Counted from the stretch's first letter, positions 1 to 8,141 are shown. The stretch is DNA of 19,857 bases from Firmicutes bacterium UBA911 (GCA_002294005.1 DBEH01000026.1:1136-20992), one strand, 5' to 3'. The notes: generated by a model not told the origin, from the letters alone. Made by a program: numbers and translations.

Positions 1-1479
1 GGTCACGTCGACCACGGCAAGACCTCGCTTCTGGACGCCATCCGGGACGCCAACGTGACGGCGACCGAAGCCGGCGGCATCACCCAGCACATCGGAGCTT
101 ACCAGGTCAAGCACCAGCAAAAACGGATCACCTTTCTGGACACCCCGGGTCACGAAGCCTTCACGGCGATGCGGGCCCGCGGAGCCCGGATTACGGACGT
201 GGCTATTCTGGTGGTGGCGGCCGACGACGGGGTGAAGCCCCAGACGGTGGAGGCCATAAACCACGCCAAAGCGGCCGGGGTGCCGATCATTGTGGCGATC
301 AACAAGGTCGACAAGCCGGACGCCAATCCGGAGAAAGTCAAGCAGCAGCTTACCGAATACGGCCTGGTCGCCGAGGAATGGGGCGGCGACACCATTTGCG
401 TTCCGGTATCGGCCCTGCAGAAAACCGGTCTTGAAGAACTGCTGGAGATGATCCTCCTGGTGGCCGAGGTGCATGAACTCAAAGCCAACCCGTTCAGAAG
501 CGCCAGGGGTACGGTGATCGAGTCCCAGCTTGACAAGGGGCGCGGACCGGTGGTCACCGTACTGGTAGAGAACGGAACGGTGGAGGTCGGCGATTCTCTG
601 GTGGCCGGCAGTGCCTTCTGCCGCGTACGCGCCATGATTGACCACAAGGGCCGGCGGGTGAAAAAAGCGGGTCCGTCCGCGCCGGTGGAGGTTCTGGGCT
701 TTTCCGAGGTGCCGCAGGCCGGGGAGCGTTTTTACGAGGTGCCCGAGGAGAAGATCGCGCGGCAGATCGCCATGAAGCGTCAGGAGCGGAAGCGGCAGCA
801 AGAACACAAAGTCTCGGGACGGATCTCCCTGGAGGACGTATTCAGGCGCATTCAAGAAGGAACCGTAAAGGAACTGCCGCTGATCGTCAAGGCGGACGTG
901 CAAGGTTCGGCGGAGGCGATGGTCCAGTCCCTGCAACGATTGAGCACCGAAGAGGTCAAGGTCCAATTGATTCACCAGGGTGTCGGCGCCGTCACCGAAA
1001 GCGACGTGAACCTGGCTGCGCTGGCCAGCGCGATCATCATCGGTTTCAACGTGCGGCCCGATGTGAACGCCCGGAAGGCGGCCGAGAAAGAACAGGTGGA
1101 CATCCGCCTGTACCAGGTGATCTACGAGGCACTGGACGATGTGAAGGCCGCTTTGAGCGGGCTCCTGGAGCCGACCTACCGGGAAGTGATTCTGGGACAT
1201 GCGGAGGTGCGCCAGATCTTCAAAGTCTCCCGGGTGGGGACGATCGCCGGCTGCTACGTTCTGGAAGGCAAAATCACGCGGGACGCGGGCGTTCGGGTGA
1301 CCCGCGACGGCAGGGTCGTGCACGACGGGCGGCTCTCTTCCCTGAAGCGGTTCAAAGACGATGTGCGCGAGGTAGTGCAGGGCTACGAATGCGGTCTGAC
1401 CCTGGAGAAGTTTAACGACGTCCAGGATGGTGACCAACTGGAGTTCCACACGACGGAAGAGATCCAGCGCGAGCTGTAG
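1..1479 (+). CDS. infB: Translation initiation factor IF-2, 5' end missing
   Basis: This is the GTPase that places initiator fMet-tRNA on the 30S subunit and promotes 50S joining. The reading frame is open from base 1, so the true start lies outside the window; 492 residues remain. The first visible residues are the G1 loop GHVDHGKT. They are followed by DTPGH (G3, residues 47-51) and NKVD (G4, residues 101-104), and then by the beta-barrel domain II, the coiled region rich in Arg, Lys and Gln, domain III and the C-terminal fMet-tRNA-binding domain. The variable N-terminal IF2N part is absent only because of the window edge. It ends in TAG, 27 bases before rbfA, and heads the infB-rbfA-nrnA-truB-ribF operon found in many Firmicutes. 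Family identity is certain. Confidence 0.98.
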   Translation, partial: GHVDHGKTSLLDAIRDANVTATEAGGITQHIGAYQVKHQQKRITFLDTPGHEAFTAMRARGARITDVAILVVAADDGVKPQTVEAINHAKAAGVPIIVAINKVDKPDANPEKVKQQLTEYGLVAEEWGGDTICVPVSALQKTGLEELLEMILLVAEVHELKANPFRSARGTVIESQLDKGRGPVVTVLVENGTVEVGDSLVAGSAFCRVRAMIDHKGRRVKKAGPSAPVEVLGFSEVPQAGERFYEVPEEKIARQIAMKRQERKRQQEHKVSGRISLEDVFRRIQEGTVKELPLIVKADVQGSAEAMVQSLQRLSTEEVKVQLIHQGVGAVTESDVNLAALASAIIIGFNVRPDVNARKAAEKEQVDIRLYQVIYEALDDVKAALSGLLEPTYREVILGHAEVRQIFKVSRVGTIAGCYVLEGKITRDAGVRVTRDGRVVHDGRLSSLKRFKDDVREVVQGYECGLTLEKFNDVQDGDQLEFHTTEEIQREL

Positions 1480-1506
1480 CCTTGTCGCGGCGCGGGAGGT
1501 GAACTG

Positions 1507-1866
1507 ATGGCTTTCAGGCCGGAACGGCTGGCTGAGGAGATCAAGAAGGAAATTTCGGACTTGTTGCGAGAGATGAAGGATCCGCGCCTCGGTTTCGTGA
1601 CCGTCACCGTGGTGGAAGTCTCTGGGGACCTGCGCTACGCCAAAGTGTTCGTGAGCGTGCTGGGGAGCAACGAAGACCAGGAGGCTTCCCTGAAGGTTCT
1701 CCGCCGGGCCCAGGGGTTCATCCGGACCGAACTTGGGAAGCGGATCCGGCTCAGGTACACACCCGAGGTGAGTTTCGTTCATGACCCGTCGATTCAGGAG
1801 GGGACCCGGATCCTCCAAATGATCAAGGACATCGGAAAGGGGCAGCCTGGTCAGCAAGATGGGTAA
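1507..1866 (+). CDS. rbfA: 30S ribosome-binding factor A
   Basis: RbfA is a small KH-fold protein that binds the 30S subunit and helps mature the 5' end of 16S rRNA. The 119-residue product has the usual length and family layout: an N-terminal helix with RPERLAEEIKKEIS, then DPRLGFVTVT, and a central beta strand YAKVFVSVLG. The ATG start has GGGAGGTG six bases upstream. The gene sits directly behind infB, the classic neighbour, and its last 8 bases overlap the next gene, which implies translational coupling. Nothing is unusual in it. Confidence 0.97.
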   Translation: MAFRPERLAEEIKKEISDLLREMKDPRLGFVTVTVVEVSGDLRYAKVFVSVLGSNEDQEASLKVLRRAQGFIRTELGKRIRLRYTPEVSFVHDPSIQEGTRILQMIKDIGKGQPGQQDG

Positions 1867-2854
1867 CGAAAGCCTGGCGGCCGTCGCCGCGGAACTCAAG
1901 CGGGCGGCAAGGCTGGTTCTGGCTGGTCACGTCCTGCCGGACGGTGACAGCGTTGGTTCGACCTTGGCGCTGGGGCTGATGTTGGAACAAATGGGGAAAA
2001 AGGTGCGGATGGTCAGTCAGGACCCGATTCCACTTATGTACCGCTTCTTGCCCGGTGTGGCGCAAATCCACACCGGCACCGTCCCGGACGCTGACTACGA
2101 CTGCCTGGTGACGCTGGATTGTTCGAGTCCCGAGCGTCTCGGAGCGGATATCAAGCCCCTTTTGTCCCGCCCCGGACTCCGGGTGGTCAATATCGACCAC
2201 CACATATCGACCGGCCGGTATGGAGACTTAAACCATATCGACCCGGCGGCGGCGGCCGTCGGCGAGATCGTGTTTGACCTGGCCGAACCCCTCGGGGTGG
2301 AAATAAGCCCGGAGGTTTCGGTCTGCTTGTATGTGGCGATCGCCACGGACACCGGTTCTTTCCGGTACGAGAACACCACGGCGGGAACGCACCGGCGCAT
2401 CGCCCGCTTGATCGAGACCGGACTGGATGCGGCGGCCGTCAACACGCGCATTTTCGACGAAAAACCTTTGGCCGCCATCAGGCTTTTGCACCGGGTACTG
2501 GACACGCTGGCTTTGGGCGCCGGCGGGCGGATCGCCTGGCTGAAGCTGACCAGAGCCATGGAGGCCCAATCCGGAGAAGAAGCGGACGTCGAGGACCTGA
2601 TCAACTACGCCCGCAGAATCAGCGGGGTGGAAGTCGGGATTTTGTTCCGGGAACTGCCCGACGGCCAGATCAAAGTCGGTTTTCGGTCCAAGCGGGCCGT
2701 GGACGTGGCGGCGCTGGCCGCGGTCTTCGGCGGCGGCGGGCATCCCCGGGCCGCCGGCTGCCGGTTGGCCAAAGAACTACCGGAGGCGGAGCGGCTGGTG
2801 TTGGACGCTACGGAAAAGGTGGTCGCGGAGGCGTTGGATGGAAGGAGTCCTTAA
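1859..2854 (+). CDS. nrnA: DHH-family bifunctional oligoribonuclease / pAp phosphatase (NrnA-like)
   Basis: Enzymes of this family degrade very short oligoribonucleotides and dephosphorylate 3'-phosphoadenosine 5'-phosphate. The 331-residue protein carries the DHH phosphoesterase signatures: a metal-binding loop HVLPDGDSVGS (residues 24-34), LDCSS near 87-91, the name-giving DHH at 113-115, and a C-terminal DHHA1 substrate-binding domain with GGGGHPRAAG at 291-300. Length matches NrnA of B. subtilis (about 313 residues). The ATG lies inside the end of rbfA and its own end overlaps truB by 17 bases, so the three are very likely translated as a coupled set. It could be called recJ-like, but it is far too short for RecJ. 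Confidence 0.92.
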   Translation: MGNESLAAVAAELKRAARLVLAGHVLPDGDSVGSTLALGLMLEQMGKKVRMVSQDPIPLMYRFLPGVAQIHTGTVPDADYDCLVTLDCSSPERLGADIKPLLSRPGLRVVNIDHHISTGRYGDLNHIDPAAAAVGEIVFDLAEPLGVEISPEVSVCLYVAIATDTGSFRYENTTAGTHRRIARLIETGLDAAAVNTRIFDEKPLAAIRLLHRVLDTLALGAGGRIAWLKLTRAMEAQSGEEADVEDLINYARRISGVEVGILFRELPDGQIKVGFRSKRAVDVAALAAVFGGGGHPRAAGCRLAKELPEAERLVLDATEKVVAEALDGRSP

Positions 2855-3755
2855 TGTTCTCAAACCTCCCGGGATGACCTCCCACGACGTGGTCGCCTTC
2901 TTGAGGAAGAGACTGGGGCTTGGGAAGGTCGGCCATACCGGCACGCTGGACCCGCTGGCCGCCGGGGTGCTGGTGGCCTGCGTGGGCCGGGCGACCCGGA
3001 TCGCGCAGTATATGGCGGATGACAAAGTCTACCGCGCCGAACTCGTCCTGGGGATCACCACCGGGACCGGGGATGCTCAGGGGGAGGTTCAACGGGTCGA
3101 GCCCCTTCCAAACGGTCTGGACCAGAATCGCTTGGAAGAAGTGCTCGCCGGGTTTGCCGGCCCGGGGCTGCAGGTGCCCCCGATGACCTCGGCGCGCAAG
3201 ATAAAGGGCCAGAAGTTGTACGAATTGGCGCGCCGCGGGGTGGAAGTGCCGCGCGAAGCGCGCCCGGTCGTGATCCACCGCCTCCGGCTGGTGCGGACCC
3301 GGTTTGAGCGCAGTCGGCACCCGCGGGTGCTCATTGATGTATCCTGCAGCAAGGGTACCTATATCCGCACCCTGTGCGCGGACATCGGGGCCCGGTTGGG
3401 GTGCGGGGCCTACATGTCTTTCCTGGTGCGGTCGGCGGTAGGTCCGTTTTCCATTACGGCGGCACGGACGCTGGAGGAAATCCGGGAATCCCCCTTCGGA
3501 GAGTTGGTCGAGGTGGACACCGCCCTGAGCCATCTGCCGGCGGTGCTCGTTCGGGCGCAAGCGTCACGGGCCGTTCTCTCCGGGAGAGCCCTCTATCCTC
3601 CCGGAATCGCCGCGGGCCCCGGCCCGCAAGAGGCAAACGGGTATGTGCGCCTGCGGGACGAAACCGGGCTTCTGGCCGTGGCCAAGCCGGTCGCGGCGGG
3701 AGGCGCGCGGGAGACGGCGGCCTTTCAGCCGGTTTGGGTGCGGGGCACAGTCTAG
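2838..3755 (+). CDS. truB: tRNA pseudouridine(55) synthase
   Basis: TruB converts U55 in the T-loop of tRNAs to pseudouridine. The 305-residue protein begins with the family-typical GVLNVLKPPGMTSHDVV and has the catalytic motif GHTGTLDPLAAGVL, with the nucleophilic aspartate at residue 39. Further family blocks include the KIKGQKLYELAR and SCSKGTYIRTL segments, the latter around residue 170, and a PUA-like C-terminal tail. The ATG has a GGAGG six bases upstream, inside the 3' end of nrnA. It is followed after 44 bases by ribF, its usual partner. No anomalies seen. Confidence 0.96.
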   Translation: MEGVLNVLKPPGMTSHDVVAFLRKRLGLGKVGHTGTLDPLAAGVLVACVGRATRIAQYMADDKVYRAELVLGITTGTGDAQGEVQRVEPLPNGLDQNRLEEVLAGFAGPGLQVPPMTSARKIKGQKLYELARRGVEVPREARPVVIHRLRLVRTRFERSRHPRVLIDVSCSKGTYIRTLCADIGARLGCGAYMSFLVRSAVGPFSITAARTLEEIRESPFGELVEVDTALSHLPAVLVRAQASRAVLSGRALYPPGIAAGPGPQEANGYVRLRDETGLLAVAKPVAAGGARETAAFQPVWVRGTV

Positions 3756-3799
3756 CTAGGGAATACGGGCGGACTTGGGAGCGGAAGGGGATCGGGGAG

Positions 3800-4726
3800 T
3801 TGGACTTAAGGACTAATTTCAAGAACCTGCGCTACCATTACCCTCGTCTGGTGATCGGCCTGGGCAACTTTGACGGGGTGCATCTCGGGCACCAGGAACT
3901 CATTTTGAGGCTGGTGGAAAGGGGGCGCCGGTTGGGCGGCGTACCCGGCATTTTCACTTTCCATCCCCATCCGGTGTCGGTGCTGCGCCCCGAGCACGCT
4001 CCTCCCCTGCTGCTGACCCAGGAAACCAAGGAAGAAATCATCGCCGGACTTGGGGTCCGGCTGCTCCTGCGAATCCCGTTCACCCTGGAATTCGCCCGGT
4101 TGCCGCCGGAGGAGTTCATCCGGGATGTGCTCTGCGGCGAGTTGAGAGTCATCAGTGTGTTTGCCGGCTACAACTACACGTTCGGGCACCGCGGGCGGGG
4201 CACCCCGGAGACGCTGAAGGAGTGGTCGCCAGCCTACGGTTTCGAAACCAACGTGGTCGAACCGGTTGAGGTTGCCGGGGAAGTGGTGAGCAGCACCAAG
4301 ATCCGCGAACTGTTGTCCCGGGGGCGGGTGCAGGAAGCGCGGCGGTTTCTTGGCTTTGCTCCTTTCGTCGACGGCACGGTGGTTTCCGGAGACGGTCGCG
4401 GCCGCAAGCTGGGATTCCCGACGGCCAACCTGGAGACCAGCCCGGACATCCTGATCCCGGCCAACGGGGTCTACGCCGTCAAGGCGCAGATAGGCGGGCA
4501 AAGGCACTCCGGGGTGGCGAACATCGGTTGCCGGCCGACGTTCACCGGGGCCGAGTCCCGCCGGAACCTGGAGGTCCACCTTTTTGACGTGGCCGACAAT
4601 CTGTACGGCAAGTCGATGCGGGTCTTTTTCGAACGGTATCTGCGTGGGGAACAGCAGTTCGGTTCCCCGGCGGAACTCATCCGCCAAATCGAGGCCGACG
4701 TCCGGGAGGCCCGGGCTGGTGAGTGA
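3800..4726 (+). CDS. ribF: Bifunctional riboflavin kinase / FAD synthetase
   Basis: RibF phosphorylates riboflavin to FMN and adenylates FMN to FAD. The N-terminal nucleotidyltransferase half shows NFDGVHLGH at residues 23-31, and the C-terminal riboflavin kinase half shows GFPTAN at 205-210. The open frame extends far upstream through truB, but that part has no homology to RibF. A TTG at 3800, nine bases after GGAAGGGG, gives 308 residues, the normal length, and places the first motif where it belongs. The TTG start is an inference from these two points. A short GC hairpin with five T follows the TGA stop, so this is probably the end of the infB-ribF transcription unit. Confidence 0.93.
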   Translation: MDLRTNFKNLRYHYPRLVIGLGNFDGVHLGHQELILRLVERGRRLGGVPGIFTFHPHPVSVLRPEHAPPLLLTQETKEEIIAGLGVRLLLRIPFTLEFARLPPEEFIRDVLCGELRVISVFAGYNYTFGHRGRGTPETLKEWSPAYGFETNVVEPVEVAGEVVSSTKIRELLSRGRVQEARRFLGFAPFVDGTVVSGDGRGRKLGFPTANLETSPDILIPANGVYAVKAQIGGQRHSGVANIGCRPTFTGAESRRNLEVHLFDVADNLYGKSMRVFFERYLRGEQQFGSPAELIRQIEADVREARAGE

Positions 4727-4728
4727 CC

Positions 4729-4745
4729 GGGGACGCCCCCTTTTT
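4729..4745 (+). terminator. Weak intrinsic terminator after ribF
   Basis: Directly after the ribF stop, GGGG (4729-4732) can pair with CCCC (4736-4739) across a three-base loop and is followed by one C and five T. The stem is short, so termination may be partial. A promoter begins 20 bases downstream, which supports a transcription boundary here. Confidence 0.4.
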
Positions 4746-4765
4746 GGCCTCCACAATTATGCACG

Positions 4766-4795
4766 TTTACATCCTGCCGGTGGTTATGCTAGAAT
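4766..4795 (+). promoter_or_regulatory. Sigma-A-type promoter with extended -10
   Basis: TTTACA (4766-4771) and TAGAAT (4790-4795) are separated by 18 bases, and TG at 4787-4788 gives the extended -10 form TGnTAGAAT. Each hexamer has one mismatch to consensus. The expected transcription start lies near 4802, 11 to 23 bases before the next gene's candidate starts. It would drive the two small genes and could also feed rpsO. Confidence 0.6.
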
Positions 4796-4812
4796 AAGGC
4801 GGAGCGCAAAGG

Positions 4813-5037
4813 GTGGGGGGAAGAGTGGGGTTTCCGAAGTACGACGTGTCCGAAGACGAAATAAAGAAGTGGCTTGACCAGATCGCCGTCATCTGTCTTA
4901 GTGATGATTTTCTGCACCTTAAGGACGAACTCGAAGCTCTCTACCGGGCCTCGGGGGTCGGCGAGAGTGCCGAGGAAGCCAAGATGTGTGCTTTTTCGGA
5001 TGCGCTGTATGCGTTCCTGGCGGAAAAGGAAACCTAA
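4813..5037 (+). CDS. Small acidic protein of unknown function
   Basis: I do not recognise this 74-residue protein. It is acidic and predicted helical, with a segment around SEDEIKKWLDQIAVICLSDD followed by a second helix rich in Glu and Leu and a C-terminal helix ending in FLAEKET. There is no signal peptide or membrane segment. Two GTG starts are possible: 4813, with GGAG eight bases upstream, and 4825, with a G-run four bases upstream. The gene follows a good promoter and precedes by 17 bases a basic DUF4258-like gene, so the two are probably co-transcribed. Good codon use and its placement within a tight cluster argue that it is a real gene. Function cannot be assigned. Confidence 0.7.
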   Translation: MGGRVGFPKYDVSEDEIKKWLDQIAVICLSDDFLHLKDELEALYRASGVGESAEEAKMCAFSDALYAFLAEKET

Positions 5038-5054
5038 GGTTAAGGGAAGCAGGC

Positions 5055-5276
5055 ATGCCGGTAGTAATTACGGAACACGCCCGGAAAAGGCTGAACCAGA
5101 GGCGCCAGGAGGGCATCTCCATCAACGACATCATTGAGGCGGCATCCGGAATTCCCGGTTACGTTCCTGCGGCTACGCGCTTCCGGGGTTTTATGGCCAA
5201 ATCGGGACGCGTCTTTGACATCGTGGCCAAAGACCTCCCCGGCAGGCGCGTGGTGGTCACGGTGATCGGCAAGTAG
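5055..5276 (+). CDS. Small basic DUF4258-like protein
   Basis: This 73-residue protein has an N-terminal motif ITEHARKRLNQR (residues 5-16), then a helix GISINDIIEAA, and a C-terminal beta-rich part with FRGFMAKSGRVFDIVAKD and RRVVVTVIGK. The combination of HARxRxxxR, a helix and two strands resembles DUF4258, a family of small proteins with a toxin-like RelE/BrnT-style architecture; the resemblance is from memory and unproven. The ATG at 5055 is chosen because the upstream in-frame extension lies inside the preceding gene and lacks the family pattern. The ribosome site AAGGGAAG is weak. It follows an acidic small protein by 17 bases and lies 89 bases before rpsO. It is most likely a conserved housekeeping-associated small protein; a toxin-antitoxin role is only a possibility. 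Confidence 0.7.
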   Translation: MPVVITEHARKRLNQRRQEGISINDIIEAASGIPGYVPAATRFRGFMAKSGRVFDIVAKDLPGRRVVVTVIGK

Positions 5277-5293
5277 GATGAACTGTCGGCTAG

Positions 5294-5318
5294 GCCCGGC
5301 GAGACTCCGGCGTCGGGC
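5294..5318 (+). promoter_or_regulatory. GC-rich hairpin in the rpsO leader
   Basis: GCCCGGCG (5294-5301) pairs with CGTCGGGC (5311-5318) over eight base pairs including one G-T pair, with a nine-base loop. It is not followed by a T-run, so it is not a standard terminator. It lies 48 bases before the S15 start, where autoregulatory S15-binding structures are known in several bacteria, but no specific S15 motif was verified. Confidence 0.35.
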
Positions 5319-5365
5319 TTGGCCGGCGGCGATTACTTAATTACAATATGGAGGTAGTTGTCGCA

Positions 5366-5635
5366 ATGACCCTGAGTGTGGACAGGAAGCAACCCATAAT
5401 CGACAAGTTCAAGCTGCACGAGAACGACACCGGTTCTCCCGAAGTACAGGTCGCGGTTCTCACCGAGCGGATCAATCTGCTCACGGAACACCTGAAGACG
5501 CACCGCAAGGACTTCCATTCCCGGCGGGGGCTCCTGAAGATGGTCGGACAACGCCGGGCGCTGCTGAATTACCTGCGGGATCGCGATCCGGACCGCTACC
5601 GGAAGCTCATCCAGGAACTTGGACTGCGGAAGTAG
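5366..5635 (+). CDS. rpsO: 30S ribosomal protein S15
   Basis: S15 binds the central domain of 16S rRNA and nucleates platform assembly. The 89-residue product has the exact family length and conserved blocks: HENDTGSPEVQVA, LTERINLLTEHLKTH, KDFHSRRGLL and RALLNYL. An upstream ATG at 5348 in frame would add six residues, but it overlaps the ribosome binding site GGAGGT (5350-5355), which is correctly spaced for the ATG at 5366. It is followed by pnp, the near-universal neighbour. Confidence 0.98.
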   Translation: MTLSVDRKQPIIDKFKLHENDTGSPEVQVAVLTERINLLTEHLKTHRKDFHSRRGLLKMVGQRRALLNYLRDRDPDRYRKLIQELGLRK

Positions 5636-5715
5636 GGGAACCATCCCCTGCTTCTTGTCGTTTCCGGGTGTCAGCCGGCTGCAATATTATGATTGTAGGA
5701 GGATAAGACAGATTC

Positions 5716-7944
5716 ATGGCTGAGCAAGGCTATATTACCAAAGCAATCGAAATCGGCGGCCGGACATTCAGCGTGGACATCGGGCGTGTGGCCGGGCAGG
5801 CTTCCGCCGCCGTTCTGGCCCGCTACGGGGAGACGGTCGTACTGGTGGCGGCCACCCGGGAGGCGCTCCGGGAAGGCCTGGACTTTTTCCCGCTGACCGT
5901 GGACTACGAAGAGCGTCACTATGCCGTGGGGCGGATTCCCGGGAGCTTCATGAAGCGTGAAGGGCGCCCCGGCGAAAAGGCCATTCTTGCGGCGCGGCTG
6001 GTCGACCGGTCCATCAGGCCGCTCTTCCCGCAGAACTTCATCCAGGACGTCCACGTGGTGGCGCTGGTAATGTCGGTGGACCAGGATTGCTCGCCGGCGA
6101 TCACCGCGATCCTGGGCGCGTCGGTGGCGCTGACTCTTTCGGACATCCCGTTCGCCGGCCCGGTGGGGGCGGTGATCATGGGGATGGTTGACGGGCGGCT
6201 GGTGGTCAACCCCACGCTCGAGGAGGACCAAAAGTCCGATCTGCACCTGACCGTCGCCGGAACCCGGGAAGCGATCAACATGGTGGAGGCCGGCGCGAAT
6301 GAGGTTTCCGAGGAAGCAATGGTGGAGGCGCTCACCGAAGCCCACCTCGAAATCAGGCGGATTGCGGAATGGGTCGGCGAGGTCCGGGCCCAGGTTGAAC
6401 CCCTGGGTTGGGCCCACCCGAAGATTGAGGTGCCGGCCGACGAACCGGAGCCGGAACCGGCGGCGGCGGTGCGGGCCGTTGGATACGGAAAGATGCGGGC
6501 CGCCGTGCACCTCTGCAAGGATGAACGGCTGGACAAGAAATCCGCCGACCGGCGCCTGGAAGCGGCCAAGACCGAAATCGTCAATGCCGTTCTGGCTGAC
6601 TTTCCGGAGGCGGAACAGCGCCTGAAGAGCCTGGTCGACAAGCTGGAGAAAGAAGCCGTGCGGGAGTTGGTGCTAAAAGACAAGGTGCGGCTCGACGGCC
6701 GCGCCTTCGACGAAATCAGGAACATCAGCGTGGAGGTGGACGTCCTGCCGCGCGCCCACGGTTCCGGCCTTTTCCAGCGCGGGCAGACCCAGGTGCTTTC
6801 GGCGATCACCCTTGGCGCCGTGCGGGACGAGCAGATCCTCGACGGGGTGGACACCCAGGAAACCAAGCGGTTTATGCATCACTACAACTTCCCGCATTTC
6901 TCAACCGGGGAGGCGCGCCCCATCCGCTCGGCGGGCCGCCGGGAGATCGGCCACGGCGCCCTGGCGGGGCGGGCCCTGGAGGCGGTTCTGCCGGGAGAGG
7001 GGGCTTTCCCGTACACCATACGGATCGTGTCCGAGGTGCTTAGTTCCAACGGGTCGACGTCCATGGCCAGTGTCTGCGGCAGTTGCCTGGCCCTGATGGA
7101 CGCGGGGGTGCCGATCAAGGCTCCGGTGGCGGGCATCGCGATGGGCTTGGTCAAGGAGGGCGACGAGGTTGCCGTCCTGACCGATATTCAGGGCACGGAG
7201 GACCACCTGGGGGACATGGACTTCAAGGTGGCCGGCACCGAAGGCGGGATCACCGCCCTTCAGATGGACATCAAGATCGCCGGGATCACCCCGCAAATAC
7301 TCGCCCAGGCTATGGCGCAGGCGCGGGACGCGCGGCTGTACATCCTGGACCGGTACAAGGAGGTGCTCCCCGGACCCAGGCCGGAGATCTCCCCGCGGGC
7401 GCCGCGGATCATCCAAACCACCATTGATCCGGAGAAGATCCGGGACATCATCGGTCCGGGCGGCAAGATCATCAGGAAGATTTCGGAGACAACCGGGGTG
7501 GATATCGACGTGGAAGACGACGGGCGGGTGTTCATCACCGCACCGGAGCCGGAGGGCGGCAAAAAGGCCCTGGAGATCATCAAAACGATCACCGCCGAAG
7601 TCAAGGTGGGCGAGGTGTACCTTGGCCGCGTGGTAAAAATAATGGAATTCGGGTGCTTTGTGGAGGTCATTCCCGGGGTGCTCGGGCTGCCCGGCAAAGA
7701 CGGGCTGGTCCACATCTCGCAGTTGGCCCATAACCGGGTGGGCAAGGTGGAAGACGTCGTCCGGGAAGGGGACCAAATTCTGGTGAAGGCCATCGGTTTC
7801 GACAACCAGGGCCGCCTGAAGCTGTCAAAGAGAGAAGCCATGGAGCCCCCCGCCGGTGGCGGCGGGGAAGGCGACCGGCCGGCCTTTGCGGGTGGCGACC
7901 GGGCGGCGGACCGGAGTCTGCGCTCGCGGTTTTCCCGGAGATAA
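5716..7944 (+). CDS. pnp: Polyribonucleotide nucleotidyltransferase (PNPase)
   Basis: PNPase is the phosphorolytic 3'-5' exoribonuclease of mRNA decay. The 742-residue protein has all domains in order: RNase PH-like domain 1, the linking helical domain, RNase PH-like domain 2 with the catalytic aspartate region (D490, D496, D500, D502 within a TEDHLGDMDFKVAGT block), a KH domain with GPGGK at 580-584, and an S1 domain at about 631-707. Compared with common PNPases the S1 domain has about six extra residues in the loop IPGVLGLPGKDG (near 650-661). The C-terminal tail is rich in Gly and Arg. AGGAGGA lies 12 bases before the ATG. The protein is complete and should be active. Confidence 0.98.
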   Translation: MAEQGYITKAIEIGGRTFSVDIGRVAGQASAAVLARYGETVVLVAATREALREGLDFFPLTVDYEERHYAVGRIPGSFMKREGRPGEKAILAARLVDRSIRPLFPQNFIQDVHVVALVMSVDQDCSPAITAILGASVALTLSDIPFAGPVGAVIMGMVDGRLVVNPTLEEDQKSDLHLTVAGTREAINMVEAGANEVSEEAMVEALTEAHLEIRRIAEWVGEVRAQVEPLGWAHPKIEVPADEPEPEPAAAVRAVGYGKMRAAVHLCKDERLDKKSADRRLEAAKTEIVNAVLADFPEAEQRLKSLVDKLEKEAVRELVLKDKVRLDGRAFDEIRNISVEVDVLPRAHGSGLFQRGQTQVLSAITLGAVRDEQILDGVDTQETKRFMHHYNFPHFSTGEARPIRSAGRREIGHGALAGRALEAVLPGEGAFPYTIRIVSEVLSSNGSTSMASVCGSCLALMDAGVPIKAPVAGIAMGLVKEGDEVAVLTDIQGTEDHLGDMDFKVAGTEGGITALQMDIKIAGITPQILAQAMAQARDARLYILDRYKEVLPGPRPEISPRAPRIIQTTIDPEKIRDIIGPGGKIIRKISETTGVDIDVEDDGRVFITAPEPEGGKKALEIIKTITAEVKVGEVYLGRVVKIMEFGCFVEVIPGVLGLPGKDGLVHISQLAHNRVGKVEDVVREGDQILVKAIGFDNQGRLKLSKREAMEPPAGGGGEGDRPAFAGGDRAADRSLRSRFSRR

Positions 7945-7958
7945 GCCAGGGGGAACCA

Positions 7959-7997
7959 GAATTCCGAATTCAGAATCCAGAATTCAGAATTCGGAAT
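7959..7997. repeat. Short palindromic GAATTC repeat cluster after pnp
   Basis: Four GAATTC hexamers occur at 7959, 7966, 7980 and 7987, as two pairs with a seven-base period. ATTCCGAATTC (7961-7971) is a perfect 11-bp inverted match to GAATTCGGAAT (7987-7997), with a 15-base loop. The AT-rich composition contrasts with the GC-rich surroundings. The rest of the 197-base gap between pnp and the next gene holds two further weak hairpins (8014-8020 with 8038-8044; 8049-8053 with 8065-8069) and no clear promoter. Confidence 0.7.
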
Positions 7998-8141
7998 GAG
8001 GGACCAGGAGCCGGGATCGGAATGATACCTCAATCTGCCGATCCTCGAACCGGATCTTCTTTTACCGGTGTTTGCGCTATGGGCCCAAAGGAGCCTGCTT
8101 GTTTTCCGGGTCAGTATCCCCACCCTCGCGCATACTGTTGA

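Noticed and set aside
3374..3799. Long upstream extension of the ribF reading frame inside truB
   Set aside because: The extension overlaps the truB coding sequence in another frame, has Gly/Arg-rich low-complexity sequence typical of a GC-rich shadow frame, and RibF homologues start near the TTG at 3800.
5319..5347. Promoter-like TTGGCC-17-TACAAT before rpsO
   Set aside because: Transcription would start near 5354, inside or after the rpsO ribosome binding site at 5350-5355, so the transcript would lack it.
5634..5649. AGGGG/CCCCT hairpin right after rpsO
   Set aside because: Five pairs with a six-base loop and no T-run; too weak for a terminator, though it might be an RNA-processing structure.
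5661..5690. TTTCCG-18-TATTAT before pnp
   Set aside because: The -35 is poor and rpsO-pnp normally share a transcript; too weak to report as a promoter.
7959..7997. GAATTC repeats as a CRISPR array
   Set aside because: Units are far too short, spacers are absent and there are no cas genes nearby.
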